From Solibacillus sp. FSL K6-1523 (lineage in GTDB: Bacteria > Bacillota > Bacilli > Bacillales_A > Planococcaceae), in NCBI RefSeq assembly GCF_038005225.1, contig NZ_JBBOSU010000001.1:484001-548000 (forward strand): a DNA stretch of 64,000 nucleotides, given 5' to 3'. The notes under the pieces were generated by a model. The model saw only the letters and a program-made list of their open reading frames with translations. It did no database searches and was not told the DNA's origin. Positions 17,043 through 25,938 of the stretch are shown in pieces. The number at the start of each line of letters is the position of its first letter. The first letter of the stretch is position 1. The translations under genes were made by a program, and so were the position numbers.

Positions 17043-18226
17043 TACTCAACGCCCCCTAACTTTTCCATTAATGTGTGCACATCTTTATCCCCTCGACCTG
17101 ATAAGCAAACGACAATGATTTCATCTGCTGGTCGCGCTTTCGCAAATTCAGCTGCATAATAAATCGCATGCGCACTTTCCAATGCAGGTAAAATTCCTTC
17201 CGTTTCACAAAGCAGTTTCACACCTTGAAGCGCTTGTTCATCTGTGACAGAAGGATACTTGGCACGCCCACTTTCATGTAAATGGCAATGTTCTGGACCA
17301 ACTCCAGGATAATCGAGCCCAGCTGAAATGGAATGTGCCTCTTGAATAAAGCCATTTTCATCTTGTAATAAATACATAAACGAGCCATGAAGTACGCCTG
17401 TTTTACCAACATGAATTGCTGCCGCATGTTCATTCGTATCGACGCCCGAACCAGCTGCCTCAATTCCGTAAAGAGCGACATCCGCATCTTCAATAAATGG
17501 ATAGAACATGCCAATCGCATTACTGCCACCACCGATACATGCAATGACTGTGTCTGGCAAACGGTTTTCTTGCTCCAAAATTTGCACGCGTGTTTCATCT
17601 CCAATAATGCGTTGGAAATCTCGAACGATTGTAGGGAAGGGGTGTGGTCCCAGTGCCGAACCTAAAATATAATGCGTATCCTCAATATGTGTAACCCAGT
17701 GACGCAATGCTTCATTCACCGCATCTTTCAAAGTAGCCGAACCTTTTTCCACCGCAATTACTTTTGTGCCAAGCAACTCCATGCGGAAAACATTAAGCTG
17801 CTGGCGACGAACATCTTCAGCACCCATATAAACGATGCATTCCATATCGAGTAGGGCGCATGCAGTAGCTGTTGCAACGCCATGTTGACCAGCGCCTGTT
17901 TCTGCAACAATTTTCTTTTTCCCCATGCGTTTTGCGAGAAGAGCTTGCCCGATCGCATTATTAATTTTATGGGCACCTGTATGATTGAGATCCTCACGCT
18001 TTAAATAAATTTTCGCGCCACCCATTTTATTCGTTAAGCGCTCAGCAAAATAAAGTGGTGTTTCGCGTCCGACATATTGCTTTAAATAATAGGCAAGTTC
18101 CTGCTGAAATTCAGGGTCTTGTTTTGCTACCTCATACGCGTTCTCTAATTCCTGTAAAGGTGTCATCAATGTTTCGGGAACAAATTGCCCTCCGAATTGT
18201 CCGAAGCGTCCTTTTGTTGTTGTCAT
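17042..18226 (-). CDS. trpB: Tryptophan synthase beta subunit
   Basis: A 394-residue fold-type II PLP enzyme. It has [17 protein letters not shown] with the Schiff-base lysine, [12 protein letters not shown] with the catalytic Glu, and the phosphate-binding run IGGGSNAIG. It condenses indole with serine to give tryptophan. The ATG overlaps the trpF stop (ATGA). All expected motifs are intact. Confidence 0.96.
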   Translation of the reverse strand: MTTTKGRFGQFGGQFVPETLMTPLQELENAYEVAKQDPEFQQELAYYLKQYVGRETPLYFAERLTNKMGGAKIYLKREDLNHTGAHKINNAIGQALLAKRMGKKKIVAETGAGQHGVATATACALLDMECIVYMGAEDVRRQQLNVFRMELLGTKVIAVEKGSATLKDAVNEALRHWVTHIEDTHYILGSALGPHPFPTIVRDFQRIIGDETRVQILEQENRLPDTVIACIGGGSNAIGMFYPFIEDADVALYGIEAAGSGVDTNEHAAAIHVGKTGVLHGSFMYLLQDENGFIQEAHSISAGLDYPGVGPEHCHLHESGRAKYPSVTDEQALQGVKLLCETEGILPALESAHAIYYAAEFAKARPADEIIVVCLSGRGDKDVHTLMEKLGGVE

Positions 18227-18840
18227 AAAATCAAATCCCCTTTCGCTTTTTCAATAAATGTCGTAATGGCATCAACATCTTTTTGCCCATCCACTTCAAC
18301 CCCGCTTGAAACATCTACTGCAAAAGGTTCGACAAGTGCAATCGCCAACCCGACATTTTCAGCATTTAAGCCACCTGCTAAAATTACCTTTTCGAGTGGA
18401 ATGTTTACGTCATCGAGTAACGTCCAGTCAAATGAGTTTCCGCTTCCTCCACGGTAATTCGTACCTGGCGCATCAAATAAATAGAAATCTACATTATATT
18501 TCGCTGCCCGTATTGCATCCTCTTTTGAACGAATCGAAAATGCCTTGATTGCTGGCAGTCCAATTTGTGCAATCATTTCCTGCTTTTCATCTCCATGATA
18601 TTGAATATAATCAAGTCCCACTTGTTGCGCGATTTGTACAATCGTTTCAGGTGTCTCATTCACAAACACGCCCACTTTTTTTACCTCTTTCGGAATGCGT
18701 GTTGCAAAGTCCATTGCTTCCTCTAACGTGATACGTCGTTTACTAGGCGCGAACATGAATCCGATGAAATCAGCACCAGCCTGTACAGCAGCCTCCACAT
18801 GCTCGCTTGTTTTTAATCCGCAAATTTTTACTTTTGTCAT
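18223..18840 (-). CDS. trpF: Phosphoribosylanthranilate isomerase
   Basis: A 205-residue TIM barrel. The general-base cysteine is in KVKICGLKT at the N-terminus and the acid aspartate in [14 protein letters not shown]. The C-terminal phosphate site includes [11 protein letters not shown]. It isomerises N-(5-phosphoribosyl)anthranilate to the 1-deoxyribulose form. The ATG at 18840 overlaps the trpC stop by one base (TGATG). The much longer open frame to 18984 is just an extension into trpC. Confidence 0.95.
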   Translation of the reverse strand: MTKVKICGLKTSEHVEAAVQAGADFIGFMFAPSKRRITLEEAMDFATRIPKEVKKVGVFVNETPETIVQIAQQVGLDYIQYHGDEKQEMIAQIGLPAIKAFSIRSKEDAIRAAKYNVDFYLFDAPGTNYRGGSGNSFDWTLLDDVNIPLEKVILAGGLNAENVGLAIALVEPFAVDVSSGVEVDGQKDVDAITTFIEKAKGDLIL

Positions 18841-19631
18841 CAAATTTCCCCAACCTTTGTCATTATGTCGATTTGTAGCGATTGTAGTGAATTTTTGACA
18901 TCGCCGCTGCGCATTAAAGATTCCCCAACTAAGATGCCTTTTGCCCCAGCATTCGCCACGAATTGTGCATCTTCCACATCCCAAATGCCACTTTCACTAA
19001 TGAAAGCAATACCTTGGTGAGGAAGCTGCTCGGCAATTTCCTTTGTATGTGATAAATTGACCTCAAAAGTATTTAAGTCACGGTTATTTACACCGACAAT
19101 TTTCGCCCCGATTTGAAGTGCGCGTTGCAATTCTTCCACATTATGAACCTCTACAAGTACCTCTAAATTATGATCAGTAGCATAAGTGTGTAACGAACGT
19201 AATTGCTCATCATTTAGTGCCGCCACAATGAGTAAAATAACGGATGCTCCCGCCGCTTTTGCATAATCGATTTGAACCGTATCGATCATAAAATCTTTAC
19301 ATAAAACAGGCACATTCACCGCATTGGCAACAGCGTTTAAATCCTCGAATGAGCCTTTAAAAAATGCCTGCTCGGTTAATACGGAAATACATGCCGCGCC
19401 AGCTTCTTCGTATTGCAATGCTTGCGTAACGGGATCTATATGTGTCGCGATATCTCCTTTAGAAGGGGAGGCGCGTTTCATTTCAGCGATAATTTGTAAT
19501 GTTTTCGTGTGCTGCAATGTTTCGTATAAAGAAGGGCGCTGTTTTTGAACCGTTTGGAAGCTTGGTTCATTTGCAAGTAATACAGGAAGTTCTGATTTTT
19601 TATGTTCGATAATTTGATTTAAAATAGTCAT
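18840..19631 (-). CDS. trpC: Indole-3-glycerol-phosphate synthase
   Basis: A 263-residue TIM barrel with the family's residues in order: EMKRASPSKGDI near residue 50, PVLCKDFMID (catalytic lysine), LVEVHNVEEL (glutamate), VGVNNRDLNTFEV (asparagine) and FISESGIW. It closes the ring of 1-(2-carboxyphenylamino)-deoxyribulose phosphate. It is a monofunctional enzyme, as in other Bacillales. It overlaps trpD by four bases (ATGA). Confidence 0.95.
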   Translation of the reverse strand: MTILNQIIEHKKSELPVLLANEPSFQTVQKQRPSLYETLQHTKTLQIIAEMKRASPSKGDIATHIDPVTQALQYEEAGAACISVLTEQAFFKGSFEDLNAVANAVNVPVLCKDFMIDTVQIDYAKAAGASVILLIVAALNDEQLRSLHTYATDHNLEVLVEVHNVEELQRALQIGAKIVGVNNRDLNTFEVNLSHTKEIAEQLPHQGIAFISESGIWDVEDAQFVANAGAKGILVGESLMRSGDVKNSLQSLQIDIMTKVGEI

Positions 19632-20665
19632 TTTGATGCTCCTTCTTTTACGACTTGCTCACTATAAGCAATGACGTTTTCTAGTTTTTGTAATGCGCGT
19701 CCTGAAAAAATGCTATCTTTCGCCATTTCAATTCCTTCTTTCATCGTGTCAGCCAATCCGTAAGCAAAGAATCCGATGCCTGCATTTAAAATAACCGTGT
19801 CGAAATAGGGGCTTTGTTTGCCAGCTAATAACTCGCGCATAATGAGTGCATTTTCCTGTGGATTGCCCCCACGGATTGCAGATAGTGGCCGCGCAGTTAA
19901 TCCGACATCTTCAGCTCGTAATTTAAACGGAATAATATCCCCGTGATCGAGTAAAACGAATGTATTTTCACCGTCTAACGAAGCTTCATCCATGCCTTGC
20001 GCACCTGACACGACAACAGCCCGCTCGCGACCAAGCATATGAAGTACCTCTGCATAATCGGTTGTGAAATTAGGACGATTAATACCAACCAATTGCGTTT
20101 TTAATGGCACTGGATTCGTTAACGGTCCGACTAAGTTAAAAATCGTTGGCTTGCCGATTGCTTGTCGAACTTCCCCGATCCGTTTCAATTTAGGATGCAT
20201 ATTTGGTGCATGTAAAAAGGCGATGCCGTATTGCTTTAGTAAAACGGTTGTTTGCGTTGTATCGGGAATGAGTTCAATGCCAAGGGCCTCTAAAACATCG
20301 GAGCTACCTGATGAACTCGATACTTTCCGGTTGCCGTGCTTCGCGACTAAAATGCCACCACCAGCAAGAACAAAGGCTGCTGTTGTACTAATATTGAAGC
20401 TATGCAAACCATCGCCACCCGTTCCGCAGTTATCCATATAAATTCCTTCAGGCGCATCCATTTTGACAGCATGGGATTGCATAACGGATGCGAGTCCTGC
20501 AACTTCATGAGCTGTTTCGCCTTTGTTGCTCATTGCAATTAGAAAATCGGCAATATCTTGTTTCGCTGTTTGTTCATTAAAAATAAAGTGTGCTGCTTGC
20601 ACCATTTCTTCAAAAATAAGATGTTCCGAACGTTCAAGCTTCGTAATAAACGGTTGTAATGACAT
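19628..20665 (-). CDS. trpD: Anthranilate phosphoribosyltransferase
   Basis: A 345-residue enzyme. The PRPP and magnesium-binding segments are DNCGTGGDGLHSFN, AKHGNRKVSS and NLVGPLTNP, and the anthranilate site is in KLKRIGEVRQAIG. It joins anthranilate to PRPP. The ATG at 20665 is preferred, since AAAGGA lies about 9 nt upstream; the ATG at 20674 overlaps the preceding stop (ATGA) but has no room for a ribosome site. The enzyme is complete, although the gene before it appears unable to make its substrate. Confidence 0.93.
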   Translation of the reverse strand: MSLQPFITKLERSEHLIFEEMVQAAHFIFNEQTAKQDIADFLIAMSNKGETAHEVAGLASVMQSHAVKMDAPEGIYMDNCGTGGDGLHSFNISTTAAFVLAGGGILVAKHGNRKVSSSSGSSDVLEALGIELIPDTTQTTVLLKQYGIAFLHAPNMHPKLKRIGEVRQAIGKPTIFNLVGPLTNPVPLKTQLVGINRPNFTTDYAEVLHMLGRERAVVVSGAQGMDEASLDGENTFVLLDHGDIIPFKLRAEDVGLTARPLSAIRGGNPQENALIMRELLAGKQSPYFDTVILNAGIGFFAYGLADTMKEGIEMAKDSIFSGRALQKLENVIAYSEQVVKEGASK

Positions 20666-20670
20666 GTTTC

Positions 20671-21669
20671 TCATCCTTTCATAAGTGCGCCCAGCGTGAA
20701 GTCGGATGCATCAGTTGTTGTTTGGATATATGCTTTGTCGCCAATAATCGTCAACGTTTTTGCAGGTGTTGTGAAATCGACCTGACCATTAAATCCGATA
20801 TAGCCAATGAGCCCATCTTCTGGCATCAGCTGTTTTACTGCATCAATGGCGTGAAAAGCAGGGGACAGTACCCCATGCTGCGCGGTATTTTGCTTTTCTA
20901 TGGAATCCGTTTGGCATAATGTGTCGAGATTTGCTTCCTCGTTCGTTGTGGAAAGCGCGCCATCGCGAATTTGTAAAAAGCTTCTTGACGATGTTCCAAC
21001 GATCGTACATTCATCAAATTCCATGTAATACATATAAGCGGCTGCTTCCTGAACACGTAAATTTCGGTACAAGGCAAATGCATCCCCAGAAAACCCGGCC
21101 GTAGTAAGTTGCGGCGATTCCTGCTGTAAGGAATGCAGCGTATAATCGGTGTCATCTAAAGTGGATGCGGTGAACAACTCATCGATTAGTTGATCAATAT
21201 TGGGTTCCACTTGTTCTGCCTCAATATTTGTATGGAAAACCGCAATTTCATCTGTCAAATGGTCAAAAATAATGAGCGTGTCATACACATGAAACTGGAG
21301 CACAGGCACTGCCTCATGTAATGCTGCTGGAAGGGCGTGAATATAACCGATGCCCCCACCTGTTAATGGATATTCCGTATTGCTCGTAACACGCGGCATC
21401 ACTTGCTTCAGCAATGAAATGATTTCACCTTCATAGTGGTATTGCTTATTTGTTAAATGCGAGAGATCCTGTAAATGCGCATCATTTCCGCTATATGTTT
21501 TTCGTGGATTGGCTCCGATAAAGGAATAGCGCCCATTGCCTTCATATTTCGCTGAACTTTCAAGTAGAAATTTTCGCTTACCTCGCAGTCGTAAAAAAAT
21601 TGAAATCGGGGTTAATAAATCGCCATTGACCTTTTTCATCGATGTGCGAATTTTTTGCTTTAATGCCAT
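20671..21669 (-). CDS. Degenerate TrpE-like protein (anthranilate synthase component I without catalytic core)
   Basis: The frame encodes 332 residues, whereas TrpE is usually about 460-520. The N-terminal part is recognisable: KFLLESSAKYEG keeps the LLES tryptophan-binding motif, followed by RYSFIGANP and GGGIGYI. The catalytic domain is reduced to islands: LYRNLRVQEAAAYMYYM, TIVGTSS, LSPAFHAIDAVKQLMPEDG and YIGFNGQVDF. Missing are the K-x-YI-x-x-GD-x-FQ-x-V-x-S-Q segment, the PIAGT(R)-to-HxxS stretch with the catalytic His and metal-binding Glu, GAPK, and the terminal GAGIV. All changes preserve the frame, the ribosome site (AAGGAGC) and overlap with trpD. It is either a relic or a tryptophan-binding pseudo-enzyme; anthranilate synthase activity is unlikely. 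Confidence 0.8.
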   Translation of the reverse strand: MALKQKIRTSMKKVNGDLLTPISIFLRLRGKRKFLLESSAKYEGNGRYSFIGANPRKTYSGNDAHLQDLSHLTNKQYHYEGEIISLLKQVMPRVTSNTEYPLTGGGIGYIHALPAALHEAVPVLQFHVYDTLIIFDHLTDEIAVFHTNIEAEQVEPNIDQLIDELFTASTLDDTDYTLHSLQQESPQLTTAGFSGDAFALYRNLRVQEAAAYMYYMEFDECTIVGTSSRSFLQIRDGALSTTNEEANLDTLCQTDSIEKQNTAQHGVLSPAFHAIDAVKQLMPEDGLIGYIGFNGQVDFTTPAKTLTIIGDKAYIQTTTDASDFTLGALMKG

Positions 21670-21692
21670 ATTGACCAGCTCCTTTTAATATT

Positions 21693-22030
21693 GGAATAAA
21701 AAAAACGCCCTCAACAAAAGGAAAAAAATCCTTTCGTTGAGGGCGATAAATACCGCGTTGCCACCTCGATTGAAGCCAAACTTACTGCTTCCACTCATTC
21801 CTGATAACGGCAGGGGAACCGTCCACTAACTAACGCTAGTAGCTTTCATAAGGCCCATTCACATTTTTATTTTGACGCATTTTCACCAACCATGCGCTCT
21901 CTAAACAAAAGCAAAATGCTACTCTTCTTATTCATCAATTTGACTCAACTCAGCTAATCTCATCTAAACTTTGCTAGAATGGTGGTCACGCTCCCGCAAC
22001 CTGCTACCATATACACGAACAAATTAGATT
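21693..22030 (-). promoter_or_regulatory. T-box leader (tRNA-Trp-sensing riboswitch) of the trp operon
   Basis: Read on the minus strand, a Stem I region contains AGAGAGCGCATGGTTGGTG, a common T-box Stem I signature. GTGAA-TGG-GCC follows, where TGG (21857-21855) sits at the specifier position and encodes tryptophan. The T-box proper is CGAGGTGGCAACGCGG (21768-21753). A strong terminator follows: CGCCCTCAACGAAAGG pairs with CCTTTTGTTGAGGGCG, ending in eight T (to ~21693). By established mechanism, uncharged tRNA-Trp stabilises an antiterminator and allows transcription into trpE'DCFBA. Confidence 0.93.
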
Positions 22031-22036
22031 AAAGAT

Positions 22037-22066
22037 ATTGTATACAACAGTAGAGAGAAAAGTCAA
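22037..22066 (-). promoter_or_regulatory. Predicted promoter of the trp operon
   Basis: On the minus strand TTGACT (22066-22061) and TACAAT (22042-22037) are separated by 18 bp; TATACA two bases earlier is an equivalent -10 with 16-bp spacing. It sits just upstream of the T-box leader. Confidence 0.75.
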
Positions 22067-22184
22067 TCAATTTAAAACTTGCCGATTAGTTGGTCAAAGT
22101 TGGAAATCTGCCATTTACAGAAATAAAGTAAAGTAAAAAGTTACCGATATAATACTCGAGAATTTTAAAGGAGGGCTATATATA

Positions 22185-25082
22185 TTGAATAAAAAATTAC
22201 TTATAGCGGCAGCAACAATCCCAGTAATCGTTACAGTGCCAAATGTAGTAGGGGCAGAAGAAGTATCGGCCATTACGATTGAAGGGAAAAATACTGTAAA
22301 TGAAACATTGAAAGCATCTATCGGGAGCTTAGGAAATACAATTATTAAAGGGTATCAGTGGTACTATGTTGAGACTGAAATCGCTGAGAATAGTACAGAT
22401 TCGCCAACGAGAAAGCCGATTCCTGGTGCGACAGCGATTTCATTTACAGTACCAGCAGAAGCAGCGGGCAAAAAGGTTATGGTGGAAGCGACATCGACAG
22501 AAGGTACGGTATATAAAAGTAGCGTAAGTACCATTAATAAGCTAGCCTTAGAAATTACTGAACCGAAACTTACGGGTTATTCGGAATCGAAAATTGTAGC
22601 ACCAGGTGAGACGATAAAAGTTGGTGGTGCAGTAGTTACGGACAACAATGGGGCTAGCTTGAAAAATAATCAAATTACATATAGCTACGAATGGTTTTCT
22701 AACGACGGTGACGCATTTACAATTATCAATGGTGCGACTAGTGAAAATTACTCGATTCCAGTAGGTGCATTGGAAAAAGGTATGGAATTTATTAAGGTTA
22801 GGGTTACTGCAAAGGTAGGAACGTTCGTCGTTGAATCAAGTATTTCAGATTTCGTAACGATATCGAATGCGCCGTCAGAAGCATTGATTACAGCGATTGA
22901 AAAATTACGAATTAGTGATGGTAAGTACAACATAACGGAAAGCCTAGATAAATTTAAAGCGGAAGTCGAGGAAATCAATGATCAATATAAAGCGTTAGCA
23001 CCTCCTGCCAAAGCGAATGTGAAAAACTATGCGATAGTAGAGCGCGCACTTGCAGATATAAAAATGTTTAGTGCATTAAATGATAAAATGAATAAATTAG
23101 GCGAAATTGACGCAGGAGATAGACCAAAATATATACAAGGCATTGAGGCAGACTATGACAAGCTTGATTTATTACAGCGTAGTCTAGATGTAGGTGATAC
23201 TTTGTATGATAGTATTTTGAAAATCATGGAAGCACCGACGGATCTTGATGAAATTGAAAAAGTAAGAAATGTAAGTCAAGCGATTGCTGAACTAATTAAC
23301 TATAATGGGAATCTGGTTCAATATGCCCCTACAAATGCAAATGTAGAAGATTTACAGAAGGCCATAGATGCGATTGAAACTGATATAGCATCAATATCTA
23401 AAAGCTACCAAACAACAGTACAAAATTTAAATATTTTAGATGACGCAAAACAAGATATTAAAAAAATTGCCCAGTTTGTTAAGCTTTTTGATAAACTATC
23501 AGGCATTATTGCACCGGAAAAACAAGTAACAACTGCGAAATCCATTCGTACTGCATATGAAAAGCTAACTTACAAACAGCGACAGTTAGTACCAGCTGAA
23601 AATATTATGCAATTATTAGCAGCGGAAAATGCAGAAGAATTTCAAATTGAAGATTTAAATGATGCAATCAAAAGTTATATTGGAGATGATATTTACCCGA
23701 TCAACCTGACTGAACAAACATGGCATGATTATGTGGCCGATGTGAACCGTATCATCTCGCAATATAAAAGTTTAACGAAGACATCCGCAGCTAAAATTAT
23801 TAGCTATACAGAAATTGTGCAATTGCAAAAAGACTTTAAGACAGCCGACAAAGTGAACAAGCAAATAAAAGAGTATGATGGGCTGTCACAAGTGAGTGGT
23901 GTAAAAGAAAGTAAACTAAAATCGAGTTATAACAGTGCTTTAAAGGCTTATAACAAGCTAACAAGTTTGCAGCAATCTCTCGTTTATAATGAAGATCTGT
24001 TATTAAATAATCCACCGAATGTAACGATTGATGATAAGGGAAAAGAGCCGGCAGATAAAGCGGCAGCAGAAGCACTAAAAGCGGATCTTGCAAAATTAGC
24101 TAACGTAACAAATTATTCATTTACGACGTTAGAACAAGCAGTGAATACAGCGACAGCAGCATATAAAAATCTTTCATCAGCTGCACGTAAACATGTAACG
24201 AACTATTATTTATTAACGGCTGCTAGTAAAGATGTGAAAGCTGTAGCGTCATTCCATAAAAAAGTACAAACTGCTGGCGAAGAAATGAACGTTGCGAAAC
24301 AAGCGAAAAAGATTGAAACGGTAGAAAAGGCTTTTGCAAAATTACCTGCCAATCAGCAGCATTTAGCGAATGAACAATATCAACAACTACTAGATAACCG
24401 CCTTGTAGATGGCAGTGCAGCGGATATTGGTGCGTTCAATAATGCAATAGGAGGAATCCTATCAAAAGGTTTATATGTAGATACAGTGACTGTAGAATAT
24501 ATAAAGACGCTTTCTCTTCAATATAAAAATCTGAGTGCTAGCGATAAAAAGCGTATTACAAATGCTGCGATTTTAAAAACAGCAGAAGCAGATGTGAAAA
24601 AAGTAGAGTCGTTTATGAAGCAATACGATAAATCATTTAGTAGTAATCCAGCAACGGTGCGTAAAGCGTTCGCTAAGCTTTCTGCAAAGCAAGTAGGCTT
24701 AGTGAATGATACTGTTCGTGACGCGATCATTGCATCAAAAAAAGCTGAACAAGGGGCAAATGAAGCAGGGTTTGCGGTAGTGGAATCGATCGATACACTT
24801 CTTATAAAAGGTGTTTACAAGTCGAATTTACAAGTGGATGTATTAACTATTCGAGTTGATTACGACAAGTTGAGTGCCGCTGAAAAGAAAGTTGTAAATA
24901 ACTATTCGAGGCTAACACAGGCCGAAGCAGATTTAAAAAAGGTTGCTGAAGTACATGCCTTATATGAGGCTATCCCAGAAGCAAATGGCGATACCGCTCG
25001 TAAAGCTTGGAAAACAGCCTTTGGTAAATTATCGAAAAAATTAGAGCTTCTTTATAAAGATATGTATAAAGGTGATAACTAA
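22185..25082 (+). CDS. Large secreted repeat protein, function unknown
   Basis: A 965-residue protein with a signal peptide (MNKKLLIAAATIPVIVTVP, cleavage near VVGA|EE). Two Ig-like modules follow (residues ~25-228, marked YQWYYVE and YSYEWFSN). About 730 residues are predicted helical, built from roughly five diverged ~130-150-residue units of the pattern Y-x-x-L-(S/T)-x-x-x-(K/R)-x-x-V-x-N-Y…D-(V/L)-K-K-V…KAFxKL. There is no SLH, LPXTG, transmembrane tail or catalytic motif, so how it stays on the cell is unclear. The TTG start follows AAAGGAGGG by about 10 nt, and a TATAAT (22148-22153) lies upstream with no good -35. Confidence 0.7.
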   Translation: MNKKLLIAAATIPVIVTVPNVVGAEEVSAITIEGKNTVNETLKASIGSLGNTIIKGYQWYYVETEIAENSTDSPTRKPIPGATAISFTVPAEAAGKKVMVEATSTEGTVYKSSVSTINKLALEITEPKLTGYSESKIVAPGETIKVGGAVVTDNNGASLKNNQITYSYEWFSNDGDAFTIINGATSENYSIPVGALEKGMEFIKVRVTAKVGTFVVESSISDFVTISNAPSEALITAIEKLRISDGKYNITESLDKFKAEVEEINDQYKALAPPAKANVKNYAIVERALADIKMFSALNDKMNKLGEIDAGDRPKYIQGIEADYDKLDLLQRSLDVGDTLYDSILKIMEAPTDLDEIEKVRNVSQAIAELINYNGNLVQYAPTNANVEDLQKAIDAIETDIASISKSYQTTVQNLNILDDAKQDIKKIAQFVKLFDKLSGIIAPEKQVTTAKSIRTAYEKLTYKQRQLVPAENIMQLLAAENAEEFQIEDLNDAIKSYIGDDIYPINLTEQTWHDYVADVNRIISQYKSLTKTSAAKIISYTEIVQLQKDFKTADKVNKQIKEYDGLSQVSGVKESKLKSSYNSALKAYNKLTSLQQSLVYNEDLLLNNPPNVTIDDKGKEPADKAAAEALKADLAKLANVTNYSFTTLEQAVNTATAAYKNLSSAARKHVTNYYLLTAASKDVKAVASFHKKVQTAGEEMNVAKQAKKIETVEKAFAKLPANQQHLANEQYQQLLDNRLVDGSAADIGAFNNAIGGILSKGLYVDTVTVEYIKTLSLQYKNLSASDKKRITNAAILKTAEADVKKVESFMKQYDKSFSSNPATVRKAFAKLSAKQVGLVNDTVRDAIIASKKAEQGANEAGFAVVESIDTLLIKGVYKSNLQVDVLTIRVDYDKLSAAEKKVVNNYSRLTQAEADLKKVAEVHALYEAIPEANGDTARKAWKTAFGKLSKKLELLYKDMYKGDN

Positions 25083-25089
25083 AATATAA

Positions 25090-25133
25090 AAATAGCCAAC
25101 TATCAGAGTTTTTCTGGGTAGTTGGCTATTTTT
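25090..25133. terminator. Bidirectional terminator
   Basis: A perfect 13-bp stem (AAATAGCCAACTA at 25090-25102, TAGTTGGCTATTT at 25119-25131) with flanking A- and T-runs separates the secreted repeat gene from the convergent queT. Confidence 0.9.
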
Positions 25134-25135
25134 CA

Positions 25136-25621
25136 TTAAATTAACTTCTTAAAGTTTAAACGTTTATTCAATGCGTGCATAATTGGTGCGCCGACAGCAA
25201 GGACGACGAATTCACCGAACGCGACAAACGCCCAAGTTTCCCAAAATGGTAAGCTCAACACAAGATTTAATTGTGCCGCGATAATGAACATTGTAAACGT
25301 AAATAACAACGTATTGATAATAAGGCGAGCCCAAATATTTTTAACGAACTTACAGATACCAATAAAAATACCTAAGGTAAGGATCGTGTGTCCAACACCA
25401 AAAATTAAATCCATCGGTCCAACTGAAGACATCATGAAGTTGGAAATAAATACGCCTAATACGACACCAACCATATAGCGTGGATTAAAGGCGATTAAAT
25501 GGTTAAAGATTTCGGCGATACGAAACTGTACTTGACCGAAACTTATTGGAGCAACAAGCATTGTTACTGCAATATAGAGCGCAGCAATAATGGCACTCAT
25601 AGCTAAAAATTTAACTTTCAT
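25136..25621 (-). CDS. queT: QueT-family queuosine precursor transporter
   Basis: A 161-residue membrane protein with five or six hydrophobic segments, matching QueT S-components of energy-coupling factor transporters. Typical motifs are VQFRIAEIFNHLIAFNPRY and SSVGPMDLIFG. It would import a queuosine precursor such as preQ0/preQ1, using shared ECF ATPases encoded elsewhere. The assignment is strengthened by the preQ1-I riboswitch directly upstream. It is monocistronic. Confidence 0.88.
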   Translation of the reverse strand: MKVKFLAMSAIIAALYIAVTMLVAPISFGQVQFRIAEIFNHLIAFNPRYMVGVVLGVFISNFMMSSVGPMDLIFGVGHTILTLGIFIGICKFVKNIWARLIINTLLFTFTMFIIAAQLNLVLSLPFWETWAFVAFGEFVVLAVGAPIMHALNKRLNFKKLI

Positions 25622-25629
25622 ATTCTACT

Positions 25630-25668
25630 CCTCCTAGTTTTTTTACGTGGGATGGTTACGAACCACGA
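25630..25668 (-). promoter_or_regulatory. preQ1-I riboswitch controlling queT translation
   Basis: On the minus strand, CGTGGTTCGTAACCATCC, then CCACG, TAAAAAAACTAGG and AGGAG. CGTGG pairs with CCACG, the loop carries the GGUUC…CAUCC core, and the A-rich tail ends in ACTAGG, as in class I preQ1 aptamers. The tail runs into the queT ribosome site, so ligand binding should mask it (translational control). The match is by eye but covers all the diagnostic positions. Confidence 0.88.
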
Positions 25669-25820
25669 TGCTTTTCGCATAAGGTAATATTTTAATATAA
25701 TGACAAGCCTTTCGTCAAATTTCAGGGACAACTTTAAAAATTGTCACAAATTAGACAAATACAGTAGTTTAGCGGTTTAAAGCGGCAAATTGACGGAAAA
25801 ATCTTAAAATATATAATCAG

Positions 25821-25897
25821 AACATTCGAAATGTTATTGACTATATGAATTCGTAGCGGTAATATATTTTTAATTCACACTTTATTCAAATGAAGTG
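25821..25897 (+). promoter_or_regulatory. Promoter and candidate operators of the trpXYZ-type transporter
   Basis: TTGACT (25837-25842) and TAATAT (25860-25865) are 17 bp apart. A perfect palindrome, AACATTCGAAATGTT, abuts the -35 (25821-25835). An inverted repeat, CACTTTATTCAAATGAAGTG (25878-25897), lies just downstream of the expected transcription start. The regulator is unknown, and no T-box is present here. Confidence 0.5.
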
Positions 25898-25938
25898 CGA
25901 CACAAAAAATAGAGAGAAAAATAGGGGGATCATCGTTT

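Noticed and set aside
18841-18984. N-terminal extension of trpF to 18984
   Set aside because: It lies inside trpC and translates to an implausible Cys/Arg-rich leader; the ATG at 18840 gives the normal TrpF length and coupling.
21969-22009. Short 16-codon open frame in the T-box leader as a leader peptide
   Set aside because: It has no tryptophan codons and no ribosome site; T-box regulation already explains control.
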